Positions 44,414 through 51,935 of a DNA stretch of 64,000 nt are shown here, piece after piece. Location of the stretch: positions 186,001 through 250,000 of the forward strand of contig DASVTR010000018.1 of assembly GCA_036387475.1 (NCBI GenBank), given 5' to 3'. Origin of the DNA: DASVTR01 sp036387475. Lineage in GTDB: Bacteria; Acidobacteriota; Blastocatellia; Pyrinomonadales; Pyrinomonadaceae. Each line of letters opens with the position of its first letter. Positions within the stretch are counted from its first letter, which is position 1. Both the position numbers and the translations under genes were made by a program. A model generated the notes under the pieces. The model was not told the DNA's origin, did no database searches, and saw only the letters and a program-made list of their open reading frames with translations.

Positions 44414-44698
44414 CTACTTCTCGTCTGCCAGTAAATCAATTCGATCAACGACGCCGACAATCGCGGAATCAATAGCCGCGCCCGGCTCGCCCGTCGCGGC
44501 TGTCGAAGCGCCCCAGCCTTCTTGTACTATCAAGACCGTATCGCCCGCGCCCGCATCAACCGAGTCGAGCGCCAGCACAGTGTTGCTCATCTCTTCGCCT
44601 TCGGGCGTGATCTGCTGGCAGAGCATGATGCGTGCGTTCGCGTAGCGAAAGTTTTTCTGCGTCGCGACGACGTTGCCGAGCACGCGTGCCAGAATCAC
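44414..44698 (-). CDS. Microcompartment pentameric shell protein (BMC-P, EutN/CcmL family), copy 1
   Basis: 94 aa from a GTG that overlaps the upstream stop codon (GTGA), so translation is coupled. EutN/CcmL beta-barrel: start VILARVLGNVVATQKN, middle LALDSVDAGAGDTVLIVQE, end AIVGVVDRIDLL. BMC-P proteins cap the twelve vertices of the shell. It differs from the other two copies in the loop after strand 1. Confidence 0.9.
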   Translation of the reverse strand: MILARVLGNVVATQKNFRYANARIMLCQQITPEGEEMSNTVLALDSVDAGAGDTVLIVQEGWGASTAATGEPGAAIDSAIVGVVDRIDLLADEK

Positions 44699-44982
44699 TG
44701 TTTGCGCCCTCCGTTTGTTACGTGCGCGTCGGAATCCACGATGGCGATGATGGTGCAGTCGGTCGGAGTATCTTCCCTCTTGAAGGGAAAGCTCGCCTCC
44801 TTGCCCCTGCACCAGAAGACCAACTCGCCCGTGCCCGCTCCGATAGCATCAAGCGCCACTAAAGGTTTCCCCTGCGGCTCAAGCTGCGCATTCAGCGATT
44901 GAACGACGAGCAGCTTGCGCCCCTCAAGAGAATTATTCTTAACGGTAGCGACGACCGTACCGATAACGCGAGCGAGTTGCAT
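44695..44982 (-). CDS. Microcompartment pentameric shell protein (BMC-P), copy 2
   Basis: 95 aa from MQLARVIGTVVATVKN (a GTG two codons earlier is possible). Family signature LVALDAIGAGTGELVFWCRG and AIVDSDAHVTN are present. A longer loop (GKEASFPFKREDTPTD) separates the last strands. Its stop overlaps copy 1. Confidence 0.92.
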   Translation of the reverse strand: MQLARVIGTVVATVKNNSLEGRKLLVVQSLNAQLEPQGKPLVALDAIGAGTGELVFWCRGKEASFPFKREDTPTDCTIIAIVDSDAHVTNGGRKQ

Positions 44983-44987
44983 AACCA

Positions 44988-45091
44988 CAGAAGTCAGGAG
45001 TCAGAATCCAGAAGCCAGAAGAAAAGAAGAACAAAATAAAAGCGGGTTTCAGCCGATTATTCTGAATTCCGGATGCTGACTCCTGAATTCT
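44988..45091. repeat. Heptamer hairpin, GGAGTCA word set (element E17)
   Basis: GAAGTCA, GGAGTCA, GAATCCA, GAAGCCA on the left; CGGATGCTGACTCCTGAATT on the right. Centre AAAAGCGGGTTTCAGCCG is the same as in E11. It lies between shell genes 2 and 3 inside the operon. Confidence 0.92.
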
Positions 45092-45362
45092 AATCATTGC
45101 TGATGTCCACCGTATCAATGACGCCGACGATGGCTGCGTCAACGGGCACGTCCTTCATGCCCTGTGCGAGGCGTGCGCTGGAGCCTGCGACGACAAGCAC
45201 GCGCTCGTGAAAGCCCGCGCCGACCGTATCAACCGCGACGACGTAGCCGCTCATGTCCGTCCCATCAGGATTAACGGGACGAACGATGAGCAACTTCTTT
45301 CCCAACAGCCGCTCGTCCTTCTGCGACGCGACGACTGTGCCGAGGATGCGCGCGATAATCAT
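45090..45362 (-). CDS. Microcompartment pentameric shell protein (BMC-P), copy 3
   Basis: 90 aa: MIIARILGTVVASQKDERL, VVAVDTVGAGFHERVLVVAG, AAIVGVIDTVDI. The shortest and most typical of the three EutN/CcmL-type proteins. Hairpins E17 and E18 flank it. Confidence 0.93.
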   Translation of the reverse strand: MIIARILGTVVASQKDERLLGKKLLIVRPVNPDGTDMSGYVVAVDTVGAGFHERVLVVAGSSARLAQGMKDVPVDAAIVGVIDTVDISND

Positions 45363-45367
45363 AAACG

Positions 45368-45431
45368 CAGCTTTCAGTTTTCAGCTTTCAGCAAAAGCCG
45401 AGCGTGCTTCTCTGAAAACTAAAAACTGTTC
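45368..45431. repeat. Heptamer hairpin, CTGAAAA word set (element E18)
   Basis: CAGCTTTCAGTTTTCAGC and CTGAAAACTAAAAACTG pair around a short centre (AAAAGCCGAGCGTGCT). It lies between BMC-P copy 3 and BMC-H and reaches the BMC-H stop codon. Confidence 0.88.
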
Positions 45432-45715
45432 TATCCGTTATTGCCGATGGGCAACGCGTCGTCAACGCTGCCATGCGGACGTGGTATGACGTGGACGCTG
45501 ACGAGTTCGCCGACGCGACGCGCGGCAGCCGCGCCCGCGTCCGTCGCTGCCTTCACAGCCGCGACATCGCCGCGCACAATCGCCGTCACGAATCCTGCGC
45601 CAATCTTTTCATAACCGACGAGCGTCACGTTGGCGGCCTTGACCATTGCGTCCGCCGCTTCGATCATCGCTACCAGGCCTTTTGTCTCAACCATGCCGAG
45701 TGCTTCTTGTGGCAT
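45431..45715 (-). CDS. Microcompartment hexameric shell protein (BMC-H)
   Basis: 94 aa single BMC domain: EALGMVETKGLVAMIEAAD, VTLVGYEKIGAGFVTAIVRG (pore region KIGAG), AAVKAATDAGAAAARRVGEL and a C-terminal tail VHVIPRPHGSVDDALP. It forms the hexagonal tiles of the shell facets. It is the only BMC-H in the locus and no BMC-T is present. Confidence 0.96.
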   Translation of the reverse strand: MPQEALGMVETKGLVAMIEAADAMVKAANVTLVGYEKIGAGFVTAIVRGDVAAVKAATDAGAAAARRVGELVSVHVIPRPHGSVDDALPIGNNG

Positions 45716-45738
45716 TCATTTGCTCCCTCGTTCAAGAT

Positions 45739-45815
45739 TTATTCATTAACTCATTTAATCATTGATTCATTGGCCTGATTATCAATGAATCAATGATTGA
45801 ATGAAACAATGACTA
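45739..45815. repeat. Word-repeat hairpin, (A)ATGAATC set (element E19)
   Basis: ATTCATT, AACTCATT, TAATCATT, GATTCATT on the left; AATGAATCAATGATTGAATG on the right. The period is 7-8. It separates aldolase and BMC-H genes. Confidence 0.88.
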
Positions 45816-46634
45816 AACCTTTCCTAATTGAGCCGCCTGGCTTAAGAGTTCGACAAGTTCATCGCGCGTCAAGGCGATTTTCCCTGCGCCGTTGGTTGAT
45901 GCCTTCGCCGCGACCTTAGCAGCAGGGCGCTCGCCCGTCGCGCACGCGAGGCTCGTTTCGTGCAGGTAGCCGCAAGCCTGACAGCGTGCGCCCTCGTCCA
46001 GATAGCCTGCCGATTCGCGCACGTTAATCAATTTCTCTATGGCGTCAGCCGGAAGATTCTTCGAGCCGCCGAGCAGGCGCGAGAGAATAGCAATCCTGGC
46101 CGTGTGTTCTAAGGTTTCGAGACGGTCGAACGCCTGCCAAAGGTCAGCGCCATAAGCGACCGCGCCGTGATTCGCCATCAAGAGTGCATTGTGACGCTTA
46201 ACGAGCGGGCGCATCGCTTCCGTCAACTCTGTCGTTGAAGGAGTGCCGTAACTGGCGAGCGGCACGCAACCCAAAGTCAGTATGACTTCCGACAAAATCG
46301 GTTGGTCAATAGCCAGCCCGGCAACGGCAAACGCAGTGCCGTGTGGCGGATGTGCATGACAGACGGCTTTCACATCCGTTCGCTCGCGGTAAATCAAAAG
46401 GTGCATCGCCAGTTCAGATGAAGCCTTACGGTCGCTGAGCGGCTTGCCCTCTATGTCCGTGACGGCGAGCGAATCTTCCGTCATGCGTCCCTTAGAGGTC
46501 ATCGTCGGCGTTGCTACGATGCGCCCGTCGTCGAGCCGCACGCTGATGTTGCCGTCCGAAGAGACAACGTAACTGCGCTCGTACATCAACTGGCCGACGC
46601 GCACAATTTCGCGCCGCGCCGTTTGCTCATCCAT
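45813..46634 (-). CDS. Class II aldolase/adducin family protein, probable microcompartment cargo
   Basis: 273 aa. Fuculose-phosphate-aldolase fold: SSDGNISVRLDDGRI, catalytic E74 (SSELAMHLL), zinc ligands H93, H95 (CHAHPPHG) and H156 (MANHGAVAYG). It would split a ketose-phosphate such as L-fuculose- or L-rhamnulose-1-phosphate to DHAP and lactaldehyde. After the core there is C218/C221/H225/C231 (CQACGYLHETSLAC), a linker of Ala/Lys and an amphipathic helix at 252-272 (ALTRDELVELLSQAAQ) that looks like an encapsulation peptide. Substrate is inferred from known microcompartment aldolases. Confidence 0.92.
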   Translation of the reverse strand: MDEQTARREIVRVGQLMYERSYVVSSDGNISVRLDDGRIVATPTMTSKGRMTEDSLAVTDIEGKPLSDRKASSELAMHLLIYRERTDVKAVCHAHPPHGTAFAVAGLAIDQPILSEVILTLGCVPLASYGTPSTTELTEAMRPLVKRHNALLMANHGAVAYGADLWQAFDRLETLEHTARIAILSRLLGGSKNLPADAIEKLINVRESAGYLDEGARCQACGYLHETSLACATGERPAAKVAAKASTNGAGKIALTRDELVELLSQAAQLGKV

Positions 46635-46646
46635 TCTGAAGTCCGT

Positions 46647-47102
46647 CTAAAACCGGCCCATGTCGAAGTAGTACGATTGAACTCTCGTGACGGAGACCGC
46701 CTCACCATTGAGCGTTTCGGGTCTGAACTGTGTTGACTCCGCAACGCGTTCGGCCTCTTCGGTCAGGCCGTCAGGCAAACTAGCGACGCGAGACAAGACG
46801 CGCGCTTTTCCGTCAGCGCCGTATTCGACGAGCAGTTGCACGACGCCGTAGGTCTGATTTCTGCGCGCCGCCGCCGTCATGCGCGTCGATGGCTCAAACA
46901 CAATAGCGAGCGGCGTCGAAGCGCTCGCTTGATAATTCATAGCGGCTGGATTAGTCGTCGGCATATAGCGCGATGTATACCTGCACGAGTTCTTTCTCAA
47001 TCTCCCGCGCCAGCTTCTCGATTGAAAGAGGCTTCCCAGGCCGAGGCCGATGATGAGCGTTAACATGAAGGGCAAAATTCTTTTGAGCAAGCACGTAGAC
47101 AT
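46647..47102 (-). CDS. TonB C-terminal-like exported protein
   Basis: 151 aa. N-terminal membrane anchor (LPFMLTLIIGLGLGSLF), then residues about 82-151 similar to the TonB C-terminal domain (GVVQLLVEYGADGKARVL, GLTEEAERVAESTQFRPETLNG). AGGAG lies 8 nt before the ATG. It stands between rex and the aldolase gene. Its role in a microcompartment operon is unclear; it may be an unrelated gene in the same transcript. Confidence 0.75.
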   Translation of the reverse strand: MSTCLLKRILPFMLTLIIGLGLGSLFQSRSWRGRLRKNSCRYTSRYMPTTNPAAMNYQASASTPLAIVFEPSTRMTAAARRNQTYGVVQLLVEYGADGKARVLSRVASLPDGLTEEAERVAESTQFRPETLNGEAVSVTRVQSYYFDMGRF

Positions 47103-47127
47103 TTCTTTACTCCTGTTTCTAAGAGCC

Positions 47128-47835
47128 TTACAACTCCTGCTCCTCCCGCTGCGTCGTCTCCTGATAGAGGGAAACCGTTGGCGGGTTTGTCACACTGGTA
47201 CTCTGGGGACGTGCCAGAAAGTATGATAATGATTCGAGCGAGATGGTTAAGTCAACATTTTTCACCTTCACATCGAGACGGGTGCGCAGGCGCGCGGGCG
47301 CGAAATTCAGTATGGCCTTGACGCCAGCCGCCATCACCTGATTCAACACGCGCTGGGCCACACGAGCCGGGACGGCAATCACCGCCACGTCAATCGCCTC
47401 TTCGCGCACGACGCGCTCGATCTTCTTCACGTCGTAAATCATGATCTCGCCGTCACCGCTGCGACGACCGATTTTCTCTTTGTCGTTATCAAAAAGCGCG
47501 ACGACCGTAAAATTCGACCGGCTAAAGCCTTTGTAGTTGGCGAGCGCCGTTCCCAATCTGCCTGCGCCGATAATCCCGACGCGGTGCGCGCGGTCAAGCC
47601 CCAGAATCTTCGTAATATGGTTGCGCAGTTCTTCGACAAAATAGCCGACGCCGCGCACGCCAAACTCGCCGAAGTAGGCGAGGTCTTTTCTAATCTGCGC
47701 GGAATTGAGATTGAACTGGTCGGCCAGCGCCTGCGAGGAGACCGTTTTGATGCCAGCCGCCGCAAGCCGGTTGAGGCAGCGCAGGTAAACGCTCAAGCGG
47801 TTAGTCGTCAACTCTGAAATTTTTTCCGATTTCAT
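47128..47835 (-). CDS. rex: Redox-sensing transcriptional repressor Rex
   Basis: 235 aa from MKSEKISELT. N-terminal winged helix (RLSVYLRCLNRLAAAGIKTV, LADQFNLNSAQIRKDLAYFGEFG), then an NAD(H)-binding Rossmann domain with VGIIGAGRLGTALANYKGF and a C-terminal swapped helix. Rex releases DNA when NADH/NAD+ rises and controls fermentation genes. It heads the microcompartment operon with 25 bp to the next gene. Confidence 0.95.
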   Translation of the reverse strand: MKSEKISELTTNRLSVYLRCLNRLAAAGIKTVSSQALADQFNLNSAQIRKDLAYFGEFGVRGVGYFVEELRNHITKILGLDRAHRVGIIGAGRLGTALANYKGFSRSNFTVVALFDNDKEKIGRRSGDGEIMIYDVKKIERVVREEAIDVAVIAVPARVAQRVLNQVMAAGVKAILNFAPARLRTRLDVKVKNVDLTISLESLSYFLARPQSTSVTNPPTVSLYQETTQREEQEL

Positions 47836-47871
47836 TACACTTTTCAATTGTCGTGGTCTTTTCGTCAAACT

Positions 47872-47900
47872 CAGTATAGCGCCAATCAGCCATCGGCTCA
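47872..47900 (-). promoter_or_regulatory. rex: Sigma70-like promoter of rex and the microcompartment operon
   Basis: TTGAGC and TATACT are separated by exactly 17 bp and point at rex, about 37 bp upstream of its ATG. I did not find a Rex palindrome (TTGTGAA-N6-TTCACAA) next to it. Confidence 0.6.
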
Positions 47901-47935
47901 AAGAACAGTAAGGAAGTGATGAGTAATTCGTAAAG

Positions 47936-48033
47936 GCAGAAGTCAGAGTCCAGAATTCAGAAGCCAGAAGAAAAGAAGATCAGAAGCAGTTGGTTGTAGC
48001 CTCTTATTCTGGATTCTGACTCCTGACTCCTGC
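47936..48033. repeat. Heptamer hairpin, GGAGTCA word set (element E20)
   Basis: GAAGTCA, GAGTCCA, GAATTCA, GAAGCCA on the left; TTCTGACTCCTGACTCCTGC on the right. The centre (AGTTGGTTGTAGCC) is diverged. It lies in the 309-bp divergent gap between rex and ruvA. Confidence 0.9.
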
Positions 48034-48144
48034 TTTTACAATTGTCTTGTTGCCGAAGCACGCGGCGATAAACTACAATCGAAAACGAAAACGAAGGCGC
48101 TCCCGAAATTCTCTTCTTCGGCAGAAATCTATTTAAACAAGCTA

Positions 48145-48768
48145 ATGATCGCACACCTATCTGGAACTCTACTCGTCAAACAAACTAACACTGTGATTGT
48201 TGACGTGGGCGGCATCGGTTACGAAGTGACCATCCCGCTCTCGACCTTTTACGACCTCGAAGACACGGGCACATCGGTCGCCCTGCGCATCTACACGCAT
48301 GTCCGCGAAGACGCGCTCCAGCTCTACGGCTTCAAGACGGCGCGCGAGCGAGAATTATTCCTGCGGCTCATTTCTGTGAGCGGCATTGGCCCAAAGCTCG
48401 GTATCACGATGCTTTCGGGCATGAGCGCCGACGAGATGATCGCTTCGATTCGCACTAACAATCTCGCACGCTTAACTTCGATTCCAGGCGTCGGCAAGAA
48501 GACAGCCGAACGGCTCGTTATCGAACTGCGAGATAAAATCGCTGCGCTCTCTTCGCCAGCGCTCGAAGAAGAGTTTGCCGCCACGACCGGAGCGGGCGCG
48601 CCCGCCAGCGAAGACGCCATGCGCGACGACTCGCTCTCGGCGCTCGTCAATCTCGGCTATCAAAAAGCGGCGGCGGACAAGGCCGTCACGACGGCCATGC
48701 AGGAGGGCGGCGAGTTGTCCGTCGAAGTCATCCTGCGCCGCAGCCTGCGCCTCTTAGCTAAGGGCTGA
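48145..48768 (+). CDS. ruvA: Holliday junction branch migration protein RuvA
   Basis: 207 aa. N-terminal OB fold (MIAHLSGTLLVKQTNTVIVD, GGIGYEV), helix-hairpin-helix repeats (ISVSGIGPKLGITMLSG; LTSIPGVGKKTAERLVIEL) and the C-terminal RuvB-binding domain (ALVNLGYQKAAADKAV). It binds four-way junctions and loads RuvB, encoded next. ruvC is not in the window. Confidence 0.97.
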   Translation: MIAHLSGTLLVKQTNTVIVDVGGIGYEVTIPLSTFYDLEDTGTSVALRIYTHVREDALQLYGFKTARERELFLRLISVSGIGPKLGITMLSGMSADEMIASIRTNNLARLTSIPGVGKKTAERLVIELRDKIAALSSPALEEEFAATTGAGAPASEDAMRDDSLSALVNLGYQKAAADKAVTTAMQEGGELSVEVILRRSLRLLAKG

Positions 48769-48774
48769 ACGCGG

Positions 48775-48853
48775 CAATGATGAATGCGGAACGATGAACG
48801 ATGAATGAAAGATAAGCTCTTAATAGTTCATCGTTCCGCGTTCATCATTCATA
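48775..48853. repeat. Heptamer hairpin, CGATGAA word set (element E21)
   Basis: TGATGAA, TGCGGAA, CGATGAA, CGATGAA on the left; TTCATCGTTCCGCGTTCATC on the right. The centre (AAAGATAAGCTCTTAATAGT) matches E14 and the reverse of E2. It ends 10 bp before the ruvB ATG. Confidence 0.92.
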
Positions 48854-48863
48854 CTTAAATTCT

Positions 48864-49910
48864 ATGTCTGAGGAACTCGAACCAGCGAACAATCGTGACC
48901 CGTCGCCGTTGGATGAGGAGCGACAGTTTGAGTTGTCGCTGCGCCCGACGCGTCTTGCGGAATACATCGGCCAGCGCCGCGCGACCGACAATCTGGGCAT
49001 CTTCATCAAGGCCGCGCTGCGCCGCCACGAAGCGCTCGACCATGTGCTGCTGACCGGCCCGCCGGGTTTGGGCAAGACTACGCTCGCCAATATCGTCGCC
49101 AACGAGATGAACGCAGAGATGCGTTCGACCGCCGGGCCGATTATCGAAAAGAGCGGCGACCTCGCGGCCCTGCTCACCAACTTGCAGGAAGGCGACGTGC
49201 TCTTCATAGACGAGATTCACCGTCTCAACCCCGCCATCGAAGAAGTGCTCTATCCAGCGATGGAGGATTATCAACTCGACTTGATGATCGGGCAGGGCAC
49301 GGCGGCACGCTCTATCAAGTTGGATTTACCGAAGTTCACGCTTGTCGGCGCAACCACCCGCGCAGGCTTGATTACGCCTCCACTTCGCGGTCGCTTCGGC
49401 ATCGTCTTTCATCTTGACTTTTATAATCACGCGGATTTGGAAGTGATCGTCAAACGCTCGGCTGATATTCTCAAGGTGGAAATCGATAACGGCGGCGCAC
49501 GCGAATTGGCGCGACGCGCACGCGGCACACCGCGCATCGCCAACCGCCTTCTCCGCCGCGTACGAGATTACGCGGAGGTTGATTACGATGGTCGCATTAC
49601 GCAGGAAGTCGCAAACGATGCGCTCAACCGAATGGAGGTTGACACCTACGGCCTTGACGAAATTGATCGCAAGCTGCTCTTAACCATCATCGAAAAGTTC
49701 AGCGGCGGCCCGGTCGGGCTTGGCACGATCTCCGCTTCGATTCACGAAGAAAAGGATTCCATCGAAGAGATAATCGAGCCGTATCTGATTCAGATAGGCT
49801 TTCTCAATCGCACGCCGCGCGGGCGCATGGTGACGCGCCTCGCCTACCAGCATTTCGGCATTAACCCTTCGACGCCGCCCAACTCCCCCGGCCTCTTTGA
49901 TGTCGAATGA
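48864..49910 (+). CDS. ruvB: Holliday junction DNA helicase RuvB
   Basis: 348 aa AAA+ motor. Seen: LRPTRLAEYIGQRRATDNL, Walker A GPPGLGKTTLA, Walker B FIDEIHRL, sensor region VGATTRAGLITPPLRGRFG, and the winged helix (EPYLIQIGFLNRTPRGR). It pumps DNA through the RuvA-bound junction. No Shine-Dalgarno is visible between hairpin E21 and the ATG. Confidence 0.98.
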   Translation: MSEELEPANNRDPSPLDEERQFELSLRPTRLAEYIGQRRATDNLGIFIKAALRRHEALDHVLLTGPPGLGKTTLANIVANEMNAEMRSTAGPIIEKSGDLAALLTNLQEGDVLFIDEIHRLNPAIEEVLYPAMEDYQLDLMIGQGTAARSIKLDLPKFTLVGATTRAGLITPPLRGRFGIVFHLDFYNHADLEVIVKRSADILKVEIDNGGARELARRARGTPRIANRLLRRVRDYAEVDYDGRITQEVANDALNRMEVDTYGLDEIDRKLLLTIIEKFSGGPVGLGTISASIHEEKDSIEEIIEPYLIQIGFLNRTPRGRMVTRLAYQHFGINPSTPPNSPGLFDVE

Positions 49911-49937
49911 AAATATTCGTGGTAGATTTAACAGGCC

Positions 49938-51875
49938 ATGAAGACAACGCCTCGCAACTTTAATCGCTTCGCTTTCTTCGTCCTGCTCGCGCTTGCGCTT
50001 CCTTTCGTTTTTCTAAACGCCCAGGCTCAGCAACGCGGGCGCAGCCGCACCCGTCCGACGGCTAAAACACAAGCTCAAGAGGCTGAGCGTGTGCAACGCG
50101 CCGAGGCGCTCACGCTGCTCTCCGAGACGGCTGACGACGCGCGCGCCCTCGACGATCTATTTTATCGCGCGCGGCTTCAAGCGCTGGCGGCTGACGCGCT
50201 CTGGCCCCATGACCGGCAACGCGCCCGCGCTACGTTTCGCCACGCATGGGAAGCAGCCACCGCTTCGGACAAGGCCGAGCAGGAAGCGTATGCACAGGAA
50301 ATCGGCGCGCTCCCGGACTCGGTAGAGCAGGTCACGGAAGCGCGCGATGAAGTGTTGTCGAAGACGGCGGCGCGCGATGCTGCGCTGGCAGATATTTTTT
50401 TGCGTGATTTGCACAAGGGCCGGAAGGCCGAAAGCGCTCTGGAAGAAAACGAGCCTGAGCCTGCGACAACGTGGCGTGCGCCGAGCGCTATGGGTGCGCG
50501 GCGCATCGCGCTTGCTTTAGAGATGCTTGACAAAGGCGATGCCGAGAGCGCCTTCAGGATTGTCAAGCCAATTGTCAACGAAGGTCTTAGCGCCAGCCTG
50601 ATGACTTTCATGCTGCAACTGCACAGGCAGAACGCGGCTTTCGGAGATGCTCTCTATCGCCTGCTGATAACGCAGGCGAGCAGAGAGGCGCGAGCCGACG
50701 CCAACACTGTGCTGCTGCTCTCGACGCCCATCGTCTCGCCGGAATTGATGGTTGCCGTTAACGAGTACGGCTCGTTGCAGTTTCGCCCCATCGCCCGCGC
50801 TGCATGGCAGTTTAGCTCGCCGCCGCCTCTTTCATCAGCCACGCGCAACGCGTTTTTCAGCACCGCCGCCAATATCCTGCTGCGCCCGGCCACCTTGCGT
50901 GCAGGTATCAGCGAAACGCAGGACAAGGCCGCGCGCTATTTCGCTATCGGTAGACTGCTGCCCTTCTTCGAGCGCGACGCAGCGCAGTACGCGCCGGAAC
51001 TCCAGGCGCTTGCGGGCGCTCTCCTCAATGAATTGACGGAGAGCCACAGGGCTTCGCTTTCATCGCAACTCAATCTGCACACGATCGGCCCGCCGCCTTC
51101 GAACGACCCGCTCCGCTCTCATTTTGAAGAACTCTCGCGCACGTCGGAACAGGCCGAGCGCGACCGCATCACAATCAGAATTATCCAGACAGCCGCGAGC
51201 AATCATATCTGGGATCGCGCGCGTCGGGCCGCAGCGGAACTGAGCGACGAGGGCACGCGTCGCGCGGCCAACTCTTTTATCGCCGTCAACCAGATCGCAG
51301 ACATCTCCTACACCTATGCGGACGAAAAGGAAGATGACTACGAAAGCATCGTCGCTTTCTTAAAGAGCGTTGACGTGCCGCCGCTGGCTGCTGCCTGGGG
51401 TTACGCGCAGGCGGCTGTGGTGGCCGCACGTAAGAAAGACCGGCAGCGCGTCGCCGAATTGCTGACGGAAGCGGAACACTACACCGAACGCGCAGACGTG
51501 AGCACGGGCCACCGCGTCGCTGCCTACGTAGTGATTGCGATGCACGCCGCGCGCGTTGACCGCCAGCGCGCATGGGAACTGCTGACACAACTCGTCAGGG
51601 CCGCCAATCAGTTAGAAGATTACGCTGGCGACGAAGTCTCGCTTGAGATACGCGCGGACGAGAATTCGGAGAGCGAATCGCCTTTTATCCTGACGACGAA
51701 GCTATTCCGTTTGGATGCCATTTTTGCGACAATGGCCCAACTGGACTTTGAGAGGGCATTGACGAGCGCCCGCGCGCTCGAAGGCGACGTGCCGCGACTG
51801 TTCGCGCAACTCGCCATCGCGCGCGCAATCATGGAAAAGCAGAATTCAGAATCCAGAATTCAGAAGCCAGAATAA
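49938..51875 (+). CDS. Exported helical-repeat protein of unknown function
   Basis: 645 aa with a signal peptide (1-30, FFVLLALALPFVFLNAQAQ). The rest is mostly helical with Ala/Arg/Glu-rich pairs (LDDLFYRARLQALAADALWP, RRAAAELSDEGTRRAANSFI, AELLTEAEHYTERADVS), resembling TPR/SEL1-like solenoids without a clear consensus. It begins 27 bp after ruvB. The final residues (KQNSESRIQKPE) are encoded by the arm of hairpin E22. Confidence 0.72.
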   Translation: MKTTPRNFNRFAFFVLLALALPFVFLNAQAQQRGRSRTRPTAKTQAQEAERVQRAEALTLLSETADDARALDDLFYRARLQALAADALWPHDRQRARATFRHAWEAATASDKAEQEAYAQEIGALPDSVEQVTEARDEVLSKTAARDAALADIFLRDLHKGRKAESALEENEPEPATTWRAPSAMGARRIALALEMLDKGDAESAFRIVKPIVNEGLSASLMTFMLQLHRQNAAFGDALYRLLITQASREARADANTVLLLSTPIVSPELMVAVNEYGSLQFRPIARAAWQFSSPPPLSSATRNAFFSTAANILLRPATLRAGISETQDKAARYFAIGRLLPFFERDAAQYAPELQALAGALLNELTESHRASLSSQLNLHTIGPPPSNDPLRSHFEELSRTSEQAERDRITIRIIQTAASNHIWDRARRAAAELSDEGTRRAANSFIAVNQIADISYTYADEKEDDYESIVAFLKSVDVPPLAAAWGYAQAAVVAARKKDRQRVAELLTEAEHYTERADVSTGHRVAAYVVIAMHAARVDRQRAWELLTQLVRAANQLEDYAGDEVSLEIRADENSESESPFILTTKLFRLDAIFATMAQLDFERALTSARALEGDVPRLFAQLAIARAIMEKQNSESRIQKPE

Positions 51876-51929
51876 TCGGCGGCAACCATTCTTCTGATTT
51901 TCTTTTCTTCGGGATTCTGAATTCGTAGT
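51838..51929. repeat. Heptamer hairpin, GGAGTCA-type word set (element E22)
   Basis: GAATTCA, GAATCCA, GAATTCA, GAAGCCA on the left, in frame with the preceding gene; CGGGATTCTGAATTCGTA on the right. The centre carries the E17-type core in reverse orientation. It ends 6 bp before the YihY start. Confidence 0.9.
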
Positions 51930-51935
51930 TAAGTT

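Noticed and set aside
47836..47960. Rex operator upstream of rex
   Set aside because: The palindrome TTGTGAA-N6-TTCACAA or a close variant was looked for and not found; only AT-rich partial matches are present.
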